From: Candidatus Nomurabacteria bacterium CG_4_10_14_0_2_um_filter_30_12
GTDB lineage: Bacteria; Patescibacteriota; Minisyncoccia; Phycocordibacterales; UBA9973
Direction: 5' to 3'
Assembly (NCBI GenBank): GCA_002792755.1
Contig: PFOY01000010.1
Location: 1-19,109, forward strand
DNA: 19,109 nucleotides
Shown here: in pieces, positions 1-7,501 of the stretch
Position numbering within the stretch: position 1 is the first letter of the stretch
How the letters are laid out: each line of letters starts with the position of its first letter
The notes under the pieces: generated by a model
The model's input: the letters and a program-made list of their open reading frames with translations, nothing else
What the model was told of the DNA's origin: nothing
The model's database searches: none
Translations under genes and position numbers: made by a program

Positions 1-5
1 AAAAA

Positions 6-39
6 ATACTAGCACCACATATTATGTTGGTACTAGTAT
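6..39 (-). terminator. Rho-independent terminator of the membrane-protein gene
   Basis: An imperfect hairpin pairs 6-21 with 23-39 (outer stem ATACTAG/CTAGTAT, then ACCA/TGGT and CATA/TATG, with one mismatch and one bulge). It overlaps the stop codon of the minus-strand gene at 22-24. On the minus strand it is followed by a T run of at least six (plus-strand A1-A6), cut by the window edge. The innermost pairs must open to form a loop. Confidence 0.7.
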
Positions 40-447
40 ATATAATAAAACAGTTATTATGGTTGTACATCCCAAAAATACAATAAATATAGTTCCTAAA
101 AAAATTAAATAACCTAATCCATCTGGTTTATAAAAAATTTTAATGAAAACTACAAGAATTAAATATAAGAACAAAAATATACAAAACTCATAAAAAATAG
201 AAATAAATATCGAACTAAAAATACACATCTCTTCTCCTATTTCTTTTTTTATTAAAAAATACGTTATTATTATAAAAAAATTAATAAAAATTAAAATTCT
301 CACTAATCCAGTAAGGATTACATAAGAAACATAATTTTTATATAATTTTCTTTTTTTCAAAATAATTATTCCCAAAAAGGAAAAAATTAAATTGAAACAA
401 AAAATAATATCTACGTTAGATATAACGTAGTAAATAATATTTTTCAT
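22..447 (-). CDS. Small hydrophobic protein with about four membrane helices, function unknown
   Basis: This 141-residue protein is dominated by Ile, Leu and Phe and has about four predicted membrane segments (roughly residues 8-30, 40-66, 78-105 and 113-138). Short charged loops such as KKRK and KKEIGEE separate them. I do not recognise the family and see no catalytic motif. The gene looks real: a consensus AAGGAG ribosome binding site lies 8 nt before the ATG, a consensus promoter lies upstream, and a hairpin terminator overlaps the stop. It diverges from the small membrane peptide gene at 592, and their promoters lie in the same 70 bp. Membrane location is inferred from composition only. 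Confidence 0.75.
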   Translation of the reverse strand: MKNIIYYVISNVDIIFCFNLIFSFLGIIILKKRKLYKNYVSYVILTGLVRILIFINFFIIITYFLIKKEIGEEMCIFSSIFISIFYEFCIFLFLYLILVVFIKIFYKPDGLGYLIFLGTIFIVFLGCTTIITVLLYILVPT

Positions 448-489
448 TTTTTTTCTCCTTTTTTAAAAAATACTTTATTTTCTATTTTA

Positions 490-518
490 ATTATAACACA
501 AGAGTTTATTTTTAACAA
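490..518 (-). promoter_or_regulatory. Sigma-70-type promoter for the 141-residue membrane protein
   Basis: Read on the minus strand, a -35 box TTGTTA (513-518) and a perfect -10 box TATAAT (490-495) are separated by exactly 17 nt. The gene's AAGGAG and ATG follow about 40 nt downstream. Confidence 0.65.
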
Positions 519-529
519 GCTTAGAATAC

Positions 530-558
530 TTGACAAATAGATAGTAATATGCTATACT
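530..558 (+). promoter_or_regulatory. Sigma-70-type promoter for the 46-residue peptide
   Basis: A perfect -35 TTGACA (530-535), a 17-nt spacer and -10 TATACT (553-558) lie upstream of the small gene at 592. The same box pair, with the same spacing, precedes the other small membrane peptide at 17638. The divergent promoter for the minus gene starts only 11 bp away. Confidence 0.75.
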
Positions 559-591
559 TATACAAGATTTACCAACAAAAAGGAGCTCATT

Positions 592-732
592 ATGAATTGT
601 GCAGATTTTCTTCTTGCTTTTTATGTTTGGTTTGGATTACTAATTTTTTTTGCTATCGTATACCTGGCAGAGAAATTTGTTTTTAAAACAAACTTTTGGA
701 AAAAAATTTTAAGAAAGTTTGAAGAAATTTAA
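592..732 (+). CDS. 46-residue single-span membrane peptide, function unknown
   Basis: The frame starts at ATG 592 (MNCADFLLAFYVW...) and ends at TAA 730-732. One hydrophobic helix covers about residues 6-27, followed by a Lys/Arg-rich tail (WKKILRKFEEI). That suggests a membrane peptide with a basic cytoplasmic end. The expression signals are unusually complete for so short a frame: consensus promoter, AAGGAG ribosome binding site with a 7-nt gap, and a hairpin-plus-T-run terminator directly after the stop. No family is recognised. A toxin-like peptide, a small membrane regulator or a short structural protein are all possible, and nothing here separates them. Confidence 0.7.
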   Translation: MNCADFLLAFYVWFGLLIFFAIVYLAEKFVFKTNFWKKILRKFEEI

Positions 733-737
733 ATTTT

Positions 738-775
738 GTGCATGTATTTCCCAAAATACCTCTGCACTTTTTTTA
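738..775 (+). terminator. Terminator after the 46-residue peptide gene
   Basis: GTGCA (738-742) pairs with TGCAC (763-767), with an inner GTATT/AATAC stem. A run of seven T follows. It lies 6 nt after the stop codon and abuts the 3' end of the convergent murF. Confidence 0.7.
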
Positions 776-2086
776 TTTCTTATTTTTCCACTCTTCATCT
801 TGCCTTACGAGAAGCTCTGATTTATTTTTCTTATCTAAAAGTATAGATTCCACTGCCCTTTCCATACGCATACCCTGTGAACCTTTGATAAGCACTAGAT
901 CATCTTTCTCTATAAAAGTTTCTAAAAATTTTCCTACTTCATTAGAATTCAAAAATTCAAATATATTCATATCATTCATACCAGCTTCTACTGCACCTTC
1001 TTTTATTTTTTTAGCCCTAAGTCCTACTACAATAAGTATATCAGTATTCTCTTTTACAATTTTACCAATATTTTTATGAGCTTCATCTGTATGTTTTCCA
1101 AGTTCCAACATATCACCCAAGACAGCTATTTTTCTTCCTATTAATTTAACTTCTCCTAAAGTTTTAAGTGCAAACTCACAAGCAAAAGGAGAAGAATTGT
1201 AAGTATCATCTATAATAAAAGAATCATTAATACCTTTTAATAAACGCATACGTCCAGGTGATACATTATAATTTTTAAGAGAATGAATAGCGTCAAGCAT
1301 ATTAAATTTCAAACTAGAAGAAAGTGCTAATGCTCCAAGAGAAGCATAAATATGATTCCTACCAAATACACCTTCGATGACCACAGGCATACTATTCCCT
1401 GCTTCATCTATTCTATAAATCAAACCTTCTGGAATACCTCTTTGTAAAGATAAATCTTCACTATTATAAAAAATATTATCACTAGAGCCTTTTATATCAG
1501 AATCTTCTTTAAAACCAAAAGTAATAACACGATTCTTCGTCTTTTCTTTCATTTCTAATACAACTTCATCATCATTATTTAAAATTAGAAGTCCATCTTT
1601 TTTTAAAGTTTTTATGAGTTTACTTTTTTCTTCTATGAGATGTTTACGTGAATCAAAAAATTCTATATGTGAAGGTGTGTCTCCTATTGCAGTGATGATG
1701 ACTACGTCACTTTGAAGCCATAAAGCAGTACGATACATGTCTTTAGGCTTACCGATACCTACTTCAAGTACAAGCCATTTAGGATATTTATGTGGCCAAA
1801 TAAAAAGCCATAACCCCTTTAAAATATTTAAAATCCAAATGAAAGGATTACTCCAACCATTTGGACATCCCAAAATAGTAAGTGGTAAACCTATCTCACT
1901 ATTATAACTTTTTTCACTTTTTCTAACATAAGAAATAAGAGACAATACAGCATATACAGCATCTTTTGTAGAAGTCTTACCTATTGATCCTGTAATAGCT
2001 ACAACCTTGGGATTATATTTCCAAAGTACAAGTCGTGATTCTATCTGTAATATATATACTAATATTTTTTTAAAAACATTTTTCAT
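773..2086 (-). CDS. murF: UDP-N-acetylmuramoyl-tripeptide--D-alanyl-D-alanine ligase
   Basis: MurF is the cytoplasmic ATP-dependent ligase that adds D-Ala-D-Ala to the UDP-MurNAc-tripeptide, completing the pentapeptide precursor of peptidoglycan. The 437-residue protein has the Mur ligase P-loop near the N-terminus (ITGSIGKTSTKDAV, about residues 31-44). It also has the central-domain acidic stretch LEVGIGKPKDM and the MurF-type C-terminal motifs VLGDMLELGKHTDEAHKNIG and KGSQGMRMERAVE. It is the last gene of the mraZ-rsmH-ftsL-ftsI-murF run, 44 nt after ftsI, in a spacer made of 7-bp repeats. The N-terminal domain is short, so its substrate pocket may be reduced. No Shine-Dalgarno sequence is evident before the ATG. 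Confidence 0.92.
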   Translation of the reverse strand: MKNVFKKILVYILQIESRLVLWKYNPKVVAITGSIGKTSTKDAVYAVLSLISYVRKSEKSYNSEIGLPLTILGCPNGWSNPFIWILNILKGLWLFIWPHKYPKWLVLEVGIGKPKDMYRTALWLQSDVVIITAIGDTPSHIEFFDSRKHLIEEKSKLIKTLKKDGLLILNNDDEVVLEMKEKTKNRVITFGFKEDSDIKGSSDNIFYNSEDLSLQRGIPEGLIYRIDEAGNSMPVVIEGVFGRNHIYASLGALALSSSLKFNMLDAIHSLKNYNVSPGRMRLLKGINDSFIIDDTYNSSPFACEFALKTLGEVKLIGRKIAVLGDMLELGKHTDEAHKNIGKIVKENTDILIVVGLRAKKIKEGAVEAGMNDMNIFEFLNSNEVGKFLETFIEKDDLVLIKGSQGMRMERAVESILLDKKNKSELLVRQDEEWKNKK

Positions 2087-2095
2087 CTTTTTTAA

Positions 2096-2130
2096 AATTC
2101 GTAATTCGTAATTATTAATTCGTAATTGAC
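2096..2130. repeat. Five degenerate 7-bp tandem repeats (AATTCGT type)
   Basis: Starting at 2096, 2103, 2110, 2117 and 2124 there are five consecutive 7-bp units that all begin AATT. Three are AATTCGT, one is AATTATT and the last is AATTGAC. They fill most of the murF-ftsI spacer. The unit sequence differs from the CTAG-type heptamers beside ftsZ, but the period is the same. Confidence 0.8.
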
Positions 2131-3843
2131 CTATCTATCTGGTGGAACTTCATAATAATTAACTAAAAAATTTGAAATCTCCACAAAAGGATCAGACCAA
2201 GTCTCTATAGAATAAAGAACTCCTTTAGGATTTATAGCATAAAGAAAAATAATAAATTTCGGATCATAAGCTGGAAAATATCCAACAAAAGAATGTATAT
2301 GCTTATCTTTATAATACCCTCCTCCTACACTATCTGCAACTTGTGCAGTACCTGTCTTTATAGCTACACTATAATGTTCCAACTTTCCACCTCCTATCTT
2401 ATCTTTATCCATGACATTCACTAGCATACGAGTTATTTCTTCACTAGTTACTTTTGATATCTTTGTAGGTGTCGTGTTATATTTCATTTTTTTTTCTGTA
2501 CCATTATCATATTTTATTTTTTGTACTAAATGTGGCACAACTAAATTACCACCATTTGACAAAGATGCTAGAGATCGTACTAATTCAATTGGAGTAAGTG
2601 CGATACCTTGACCGAAAGCAGCATTTGCATATTCAATCTCACGAGGACTATTTAATATATTTGAAACTAATCCAGAAGTTTCATTTGGTAAATCAATCCC
2701 AGTTTTATCTTTAATACCAAAAGAAAGTAAATAATCACGTAATTTTTCTTTTCCCAGCTTTTGTTCAATAAAGACCATACCTGTGTTTAAAGATTTAGTT
2801 AAAACATCCTGCATCGTTGTACCAGGCCCTCTACCAACTTTATCAAAATTGTATATTGTATGTTTTTCAACTATTACAGACCCTTTATCGTTATATGATG
2901 TATTAGCTGTGATTACACCAGCATCGAGTGCTCCTGCTATTACTAAAGGTTTTATAACAGATCCGAATTCATAGACATTTTCCACTAATGGATTAGAAAA
3001 AGTAGAGACAGTTTTAATTTTAGAAAAATTATTTAAATCAAAATCAGGTTTGCTAGAGAGTGCATAGATAGAACCATCGATAGGATTCATTATTATTCCA
3101 CCAACAGAATCAATCTGATATTTTTCTTTTACACTTTCTATTGTTTTTTCTAAAAAATTCTGTACAGATGGTTCGATCGTCGTCACTATATCACCCGCCA
3201 TAGCTTCGTCATTAAATAAAGTTTTATTAATATTAGAAAAAACTTCAGCAAAAAAATTAATATAAGGATTATTCTTATCTCTAGAAAGTTCATCATTATA
3301 TTGTCTTTCAAGACCATAACGTCCTGCTAATTCATCACCTTTATATGCAACAAAACCTAAAGATTGAGCAGCGAGGCTACTTCCAGGATAAAAACGCCAT
3401 TTTTCTTTATAAATAAACAACCCTGAAATTTTCAAAAGAGTAATAACGTCTGCTTGTTCTTTAGAAAGAGAATTTGCTATTTCTTCATATGGATCATTTT
3501 GTTTATTTACTTTTGATAAAAATACATCATGATCAAGACTTATTATTTTTGACAATTCACTATAAACTAATTCTTTATCAATAATTTTTACAGGATCAAT
3601 GGCTACCTTAAATCCTGTAGTCTGTAATGCGGCAGATACAAGCTGTCCATCTTTATGTGAAAAATAAATGTTACCTCTTTCAAAGATATTAGATGATGGT
3701 GTAGAATATTGTCTATCTGCTCTATCAGAATAATCGCTACTATGCACTATTTGCACTAAAAAAAGTTTAGCTATCAAAACAATAGCAAAAAGTAAAATAC
3801 AAAAAAATATAACTCTAGTTCTGGTAATAAAACTAAATTTCAT
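2131..3843 (-). CDS. ftsI: Septal peptidoglycan transpeptidase (class B penicillin-binding protein)
   Basis: This class B PBP crosslinks peptidoglycan at the division septum. Numbered from the upstream TTG at 3852, there is an N-terminal membrane helix (about 14-35) and a dimerisation domain. The transpeptidase domain carries all three active-site motifs: SVIK at 298-301 (nucleophile Ser298), SLN at 354-356 and KTGT at 499-502. I chose ATG 3843 over the TTG, which removes three residues. It overlaps the end of the ftsL-like gene by 11 nt, which suggests translational coupling. A PASTA domain is absent. The position after an FtsL-like gene and before murF fits FtsI/PBP3 rather than an elongation PBP2. 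Confidence 0.92.
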   Translation of the reverse strand: MKFSFITRTRVIFFCILLFAIVLIAKLFLVQIVHSSDYSDRADRQYSTPSSNIFERGNIYFSHKDGQLVSAALQTTGFKVAIDPVKIIDKELVYSELSKIISLDHDVFLSKVNKQNDPYEEIANSLSKEQADVITLLKISGLFIYKEKWRFYPGSSLAAQSLGFVAYKGDELAGRYGLERQYNDELSRDKNNPYINFFAEVFSNINKTLFNDEAMAGDIVTTIEPSVQNFLEKTIESVKEKYQIDSVGGIIMNPIDGSIYALSSKPDFDLNNFSKIKTVSTFSNPLVENVYEFGSVIKPLVIAGALDAGVITANTSYNDKGSVIVEKHTIYNFDKVGRGPGTTMQDVLTKSLNTGMVFIEQKLGKEKLRDYLLSFGIKDKTGIDLPNETSGLVSNILNSPREIEYANAAFGQGIALTPIELVRSLASLSNGGNLVVPHLVQKIKYDNGTEKKMKYNTTPTKISKVTSEEITRMLVNVMDKDKIGGGKLEHYSVAIKTGTAQVADSVGGGYYKDKHIHSFVGYFPAYDPKFIIFLYAINPKGVLYSIETWSDPFVEISNFLVNYYEVPPDR

Positions 3844-4186
3844 TTTTAGCAATATTTATACTGCCAAGAGTTTTTCGAGTTGCATATTTAGTCTTTATCT
3901 CTTTAAATCCAAGAGAATATGCTAAATCTAGGTCAACTTTTTGGGACATTGAAAGATATTCTAATTCTAAATTTCCAACATCATTTTGTAATGTATGAGC
4001 ATATGTCTCGAGTGATTTACGTTCTACTATATTAAAAACCATATTACCTAAAAAGAAAACATAAAAAAATCCAAGAATAGCAAACATCCAAAGCATAATA
4101 TTTAAAATCTTTCTCTGTAAATTACCATTATCAATAATATTCACATTGTTTGCATAACTTTTAAGTTTTAGACTTGCTGTTTTCAT
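3833..4186 (-). CDS. ftsL: FtsL-like small division membrane protein
   Basis: The 117-residue protein has a short basic cytoplasmic N-terminus, one membrane helix (about residues 29-52) and an extracytoplasmic segment that looks helical and coiled-coil-forming. This is the topology of FtsL/DivIC septum proteins, which scaffold FtsQ/B and the FtsW-FtsI synthase. The assignment rests mainly on position between rsmH and ftsI plus topology, because FtsL sequences are poorly conserved. Its start overlaps the rsmH stop as ATGA (4183-4186), and its end overlaps ftsI, so these genes form one tightly coupled operon. Confidence 0.75.
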   Translation of the reverse strand: MKTASLKLKSYANNVNIIDNGNLQRKILNIMLWMFAILGFFYVFFLGNMVFNIVERKSLETYAHTLQNDVGNLELEYLSMSQKVDLDLAYSLGFKEIKTKYATRKTLGSINIAKNEI

Positions 4187-5115
4187 ATTTTTTCTAAAAT
4201 TCGTAATTTACTACTTCTTGACCTTGGATTATTTCTTATTTCTTCTATTGTTGCTATTATTGGTTTTTTATTAATTAAAATTGCTTCACTTTTTTCTTTT
4301 TTATCTCTAAAGAATCTTTTTACGATTCTATCTTCTAAGCTATGAAATGAAATCACTGACATTCTGCCTCTATTTTTTAAAAGACCAAATCCTTTTTCCA
4401 ATCCTTCTTCTAAAGCTCCAAGTTCATCATTTACTGCTATTCTCAATGCTTGAAAGGTCCTCGTTGCAAAATGTAATCTCCCTTTTCTATAAGCTCCTGG
4501 GACACTATCACTAATAATTTTTACTAAATCTTCCGTATTTTCTATTTTATTTTTCTTTCTAGCTTCTATTATTCCTTTAGCTATTCTTCTCGAAAATCTT
4601 TCTTCTCCATAACCATAGATAATATCTGCCAGACTCTCTTCACTCCAGTTATTTACAATATCAATAGCTGTTAAATCATCTGAAGAAGGATTCTCTTTCA
4701 TAGTCATGAGCATTGGCTCTTTTTTTATGAAAGAAAATCCTCGTCCAGAATTCTCTAATTGATCAGAACTCAAACCTAGATCAAAAATAATTCCATCATA
4801 TTTTTCATCTTCTTTAAGATCTCTAAAATTAATATTCAAAAAAGAAATTCTCTTTTCAAAACCTTTAAATTTATATTTAGCTTTTTTCCAAGTATCCCCA
4901 TCTTGATCTAAAGCGATTATCTTTATATTTGTATATCTTTCCAATATCTCTTTGCTGTGTCCTCCACCGCCAAATGTCGCATCAAGAACAATCTTTTCTG
5001 AAGCTAGGCTTTTAGAATTACCCAACGCCTGGCTTCTGGAAAGCCCTAAACCTTCTATTGTTTCATTTAAAAGAACTGTCTTATGTATACTTTCTATTTC
5101 TTCACTAATCATCAT
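4183..5115 (-). CDS. rsmH: 16S rRNA (cytosine-1402 N4)-methyltransferase
   Basis: RsmH (MraW) uses S-adenosylmethionine to methylate N4 of C1402 in the decoding centre of 16S rRNA. The 310-residue protein has the usual length and the family motifs in order: KTVLLNETIEGL near the start, the SAM loop DATFGGGGHSKEIL, LGLSSDQLENSGRGFSF, HFATRTFQALRIAVNDEL and VISFHSLEDRIVKRFF. Its start overlaps mraZ by 11 nt, and two consecutive ATGs (5115 and 5112) are possible starts. Residues 25-42 (LGLSRSQALGNSKSLASE) look like a lineage-specific extension before the SAM loop. Confidence 0.95.
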   Translation of the reverse strand: MMISEEIESIHKTVLLNETIEGLGLSRSQALGNSKSLASEKIVLDATFGGGGHSKEILERYTNIKIIALDQDGDTWKKAKYKFKGFEKRISFLNINFRDLKEDEKYDGIIFDLGLSSDQLENSGRGFSFIKKEPMLMTMKENPSSDDLTAIDIVNNWSEESLADIIYGYGEERFSRRIAKGIIEARKKNKIENTEDLVKIISDSVPGAYRKGRLHFATRTFQALRIAVNDELGALEEGLEKGFGLLKNRGRMSVISFHSLEDRIVKRFFRDKKEKSEAILINKKPIIATIEEIRNNPRSRSSKLRILEKI

Positions 5116-5551
5116 CTTTTTGTCCTAACTTCTCTGCTAATTGATCTGCCTGTTTTTCTACTAGATCTCTGTACTCTATCCATGTCTTATCATTCCAAAT
5201 TTCAACTCTATCCTCAACTCCTATTATCGCTGCCTTACCTGCAAGCTTAATTCTTTCTTTAAGAAAATCAGGAATTAAAATTCTCCCGATAGAATCCACT
5301 TCCACTTCAGCTGCTCGTCCAAACATAAATCTATTAAAACTTCTTTTATCAGATTTCAAAAAAGATAAATCAGAATCTGAATCAGAAAGTCTTTTTGAAA
5401 CTTTTTTCCATTCTGTCGCTGTAAAAATAAATAAACATTGATCAAGCCCAGGTGTAATAATAATTTTCTTGCCAAGCTCCTTTCGGAATTTTACAGGTAA
5501 TGAAATTCTATTTTTCTCATCTATTGTATGTATATATTCACCTATAAGCAT
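5105..5551 (-). CDS. mraZ: Transcriptional regulator MraZ
   Basis: The 148-residue protein has two SpoVT/AbrB-like halves. The first contains IDEKNRISLPVKFRKEL and the second VDSIGRILIPDFLKERI, the duplicated swapped-hairpin signature of MraZ. MraZ is a ring-forming DNA-binding protein that sits first in the division and cell wall cluster and represses its own operon through TGGG-type direct repeats. Matching repeats lie just upstream at 5574-5619. It overlaps rsmH by 11 nt. The acidic C-terminal tail (GQKDDD) is unremarkable. Confidence 0.95.
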   Translation of the reverse strand: MLIGEYIHTIDEKNRISLPVKFRKELGKKIIITPGLDQCLFIFTATEWKKVSKRLSDSDSDLSFLKSDKRSFNRFMFGRAAEVEVDSIGRILIPDFLKERIKLAGKAAIIGVEDRVEIWNDKTWIEYRDLVEKQADQLAEKLGQKDDD

Positions 5552-5573
5552 AATTTTTATATTTAGTTATTTT

Positions 5574-5619
5574 TCCCACCTTTTCCCACTTAGTATCTAT
5601 TGTAAACCACTATCTCCCA
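5574..5619 (-). promoter_or_regulatory. Putative MraZ operator: TGGGA direct repeats
   Basis: On the minus strand TGGGA occurs at 5584-5588 and 5574-5578, exactly 10 bp apart, so each repeat is followed by a 5-bp gap. A third TGGGA lies at 5615-5619, 31 bp from the nearest, so all are roughly on one helical face. TGGGN repeats with 5-bp gaps are the established MraZ box in E. coli. The nearest repeat is 22 bp before the mraZ start codon, which fits autorepression. Confidence 0.7.
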
Positions 5620-5636
5620 TATAGCAAAACTCCACC

Positions 5637-5645
5637 TGTGGATAA
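5637..5645 (-). promoter_or_regulatory. Perfect DnaA box
   Basis: TTATCCACA, the consensus DnaA box, reads on the minus strand between mraZ and the divergent small gene. It is an isolated box with no cluster around it, so a regulatory role or chance is likelier than an origin. Confidence 0.5.
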
Positions 5646-5728
5646 CTTTTAGGTTTAAAAAGCTAAAAAGAGTATTATAAATATAGATAAATTTAAATTT
5701 GTAAAAATATTTTTTTAAAAGGTATAAT

Positions 5729-5953
5729 ATGAAAGAATTATGTAAAAAGTGTAATGGAAAATATGGTGAAGCTTTTCCATATCATAAATGGCCACAACAG
5801 TGGTATCATGGTGGAGGTAAAACAATTTTTTTATGTAATCATTGTAAAAAATTACTAGAAGAAGATAAAGAATACTCTCTACATGAAGTACTTTGTACTC
5901 CTCTATGTGAAAATAGAATAAATAATTTTTTACAAAAAGAATATTTTTCTTAA
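5729..5953 (+). CDS. Small cysteine-rich, zinc-ribbon-like protein
   Basis: The 74-residue protein contains CKKC (residues 5-8) and CNHC (36-39), a classic pair of CxxC knuckles spaced to hold one zinc. Two more cysteines near residues 56 and 60 (CTPLC) follow. Aromatic and histidine residues (YHKWPQQWYHGG) sit between the knuckles. The family is not recognised. AAAGG lies 6 nt before the ATG, and a strong terminator begins directly after the stop, so it looks like a one-gene transcript divergent from mraZ. Nucleic-acid binding is a reasonable guess from the fold alone. Confidence 0.75.
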   Translation: MKELCKKCNGKYGEAFPYHKWPQQWYHGGGKTIFLCNHCKKLLEEDKEYSLHEVLCTPLCENRINNFLQKEYFS

Positions 5954-5987
5954 AAACTCTCTATTGTTATAATAGAGAGTTTTTTTA
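5954..5987. terminator. Bidirectional terminator between the zinc-ribbon gene and lysS
   Basis: A perfect 12-bp stem pairs 5954-5965 with 5971-5982 around a 5-nt loop. Its ends are A-rich on the left and T-rich on the right, giving a T tract on either strand. It starts at the stop codon of the plus gene and reaches the convergent lysS stop (5985). Confidence 0.85.
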
Positions 5988-7448
5988 TTCTTCTTTTTTA
6001 GGTCTCATTAAAGGGAAAAATTGAGTCTCACGAATAGGTTTGTCTGCAAGAAATGCAAAAAACATTTCTCCAAAACCAAAACCACAAGTAGGTGGCATAC
6101 CATATTCTAGCATCTCTACAAATTCCATATCAGGCATCATTGCTTCCTTATCTCCTGATCTCAAAAGTTCTTGTTGAGCTTCGAATCTTTCAGCTTGATC
6201 AATAGGATCATTTAACTCAGAGAAACCATTACCTATCTCAGTACCTGCGATTATTATTTGAAATCTTTCTGTTAAATCTTTATCTTTCTCCATTGACTTA
6301 GAAAGTGGAGAAACGAGTTTTGGATGACCAATCAAAAATACTGGTCCAGAGATTTGTTTCCTGCAATGCTTCCAAAGAGTATCCACTAGACGCTCCATTG
6401 TATTACCATCATAAACAATTTTTAAATCTTCAAGTTTCTTCTCTACTTCTTCGTATGTAGTATCTAGCACATCTATACCAGTTTCTTTTTTTACAGTTTC
6501 TCTATAATCAATATGTTCCCATTTTTTACCTAGATCAAATTTGTGTCCTCGTGTTTCAAATTCTGTTTTTCCAAATACATCAATAGCTATTTTTTTATAA
6601 AGTTCTTCAACAAGATTCATTCCATCTTCATAATTTGCATAAGCCCAATAAAATTCTAAATTTGTAAATTCTTGTAGGTGATTCACATCAGAACCTTCAT
6701 TTCTATATACGCGACCAATCTCAAATGTTTTTGGAAATCCTGCAGCCATAAGACGCTTTTGCCAAAGCTCACCTATGGAAATTCTTAAAAATAAAGGCAA
6801 CTTAAAATCTTCATTGTATGTTTTAAATGGAGTAGCTTCAGCACCACCAGTGGTGACTTCAAGAGAAGGTGTCTCAACTTCTAAAAACCCATGTTCTTTC
6901 ATGAAAGTACGCGCAGTATCCCAGAATTTTGTTTTCTTTATTAAAAGCTCTTTTATTTCAGGATTCATCAAAATGTCTAAATATCTTTTTCTAAATCTTT
7001 CTTCTATGTCTTGTAATCCATGCCATTTCTCAGGTAAAGGACGTAAACTTTTTGATAGTATATTCCAATCTTTTATTTCAATAGTCTTCTCTCCTCTTTT
7101 TGTAATAAAAAATATACCAGAAACTTCAATAAAATCTCCAATATCGATGACTTCTGTAAATAAATCAAATTTTTCATCACTAAGAATATCTTTTTTTAAT
7201 AAACCTTGAAAATTTGCAGAACCATCATTTAATGTGATAAACACTATAGCACCTTGTCCTCTTATAGACATTATTCTACCTACGATCCATTTAGAGAGAC
7301 CTTCCTTCTCAAGATTATCAAAATTATCAATAGCTTCTTTTAAAGAAATCTCTCTTTTTGAAATAGATGGGTATGGATTAATACCTCTTTTTTTTAAGAG
7401 TTCTAATTTTTTTATTTTTGTATCTCTAATTTCATCGATTGAAGACAT
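5985..7448 (-). CDS. lysS: Lysyl-tRNA synthetase, class II
   Basis: This class II enzyme charges tRNA-Lys in the cytosol. The 487-residue protein has an N-terminal OB-fold anticodon-binding domain (about 45-140). The catalytic domain has motif 1 around EHGFLEVETPSLE, motif 2 FEIGRVYRNEGSD, and a C-terminal motif 3 region ending FPLMRP. Motif 3 reads GFGFGEMFFAF (456-466), where class II enzymes normally have an invariant Arg after the acidic residue (as in GER or IDR). Here it is Met462 (codon at 6063-6065). The rest of the protein shows no decay. The gene follows greA on the same strand. No Shine-Dalgarno sequence is visible. Confidence 0.93.
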   Translation of the reverse strand: MSSIDEIRDTKIKKLELLKKRGINPYPSISKREISLKEAIDNFDNLEKEGLSKWIVGRIMSIRGQGAIVFITLNDGSANFQGLLKKDILSDEKFDLFTEVIDIGDFIEVSGIFFITKRGEKTIEIKDWNILSKSLRPLPEKWHGLQDIEERFRKRYLDILMNPEIKELLIKKTKFWDTARTFMKEHGFLEVETPSLEVTTGGAEATPFKTYNEDFKLPLFLRISIGELWQKRLMAAGFPKTFEIGRVYRNEGSDVNHLQEFTNLEFYWAYANYEDGMNLVEELYKKIAIDVFGKTEFETRGHKFDLGKKWEHIDYRETVKKETGIDVLDTTYEEVEKKLEDLKIVYDGNTMERLVDTLWKHCRKQISGPVFLIGHPKLVSPLSKSMEKDKDLTERFQIIIAGTEIGNGFSELNDPIDQAERFEAQQELLRSGDKEAMMPDMEFVEMLEYGMPPTCGFGFGEMFFAFLADKPIRETQFFPLMRPKKEE

Positions 7449-7461
7449 ATTTATTTTTCTA

Positions 7462-7501
7462 CTTAATATAAATCTGCCTTTAAATGAAAATTTATATTAA
7501 G
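7462..7501. other. 12-bp perfect inverted repeat in the greA-lysS junction
   Basis: CTTAATATAAAT (7462-7473) is the exact reverse complement of 7490-7501, with a 16-nt loop. It overlaps the greA stop codon and ends about 14 nt before the lysS start in transcription direction. An AT-only stem lacks the GC content of a terminator, so an intercistronic mRNA hairpin is the likelier role. Confidence 0.55.

Noticed and set aside
738..1079. 113-residue plus-strand frame rich in Ser and Phe
   Set aside because: It is antisense to the murF C-terminus, overlaps a terminator, and has no ribosome binding site or recognisable domain.
5637..5645. Replication origin at the DnaA box
   Set aside because: There is a single box, with no cluster, no dnaA or dnaN nearby and no distinct unwinding element, so it is kept only as a possible regulatory site.
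5723..5728. TATAAT directly before the ATG at 5729 as a -10 box
   Set aside because: It would place transcription start inside the coding sequence. It is only the spacer between AAAGG and the ATG.
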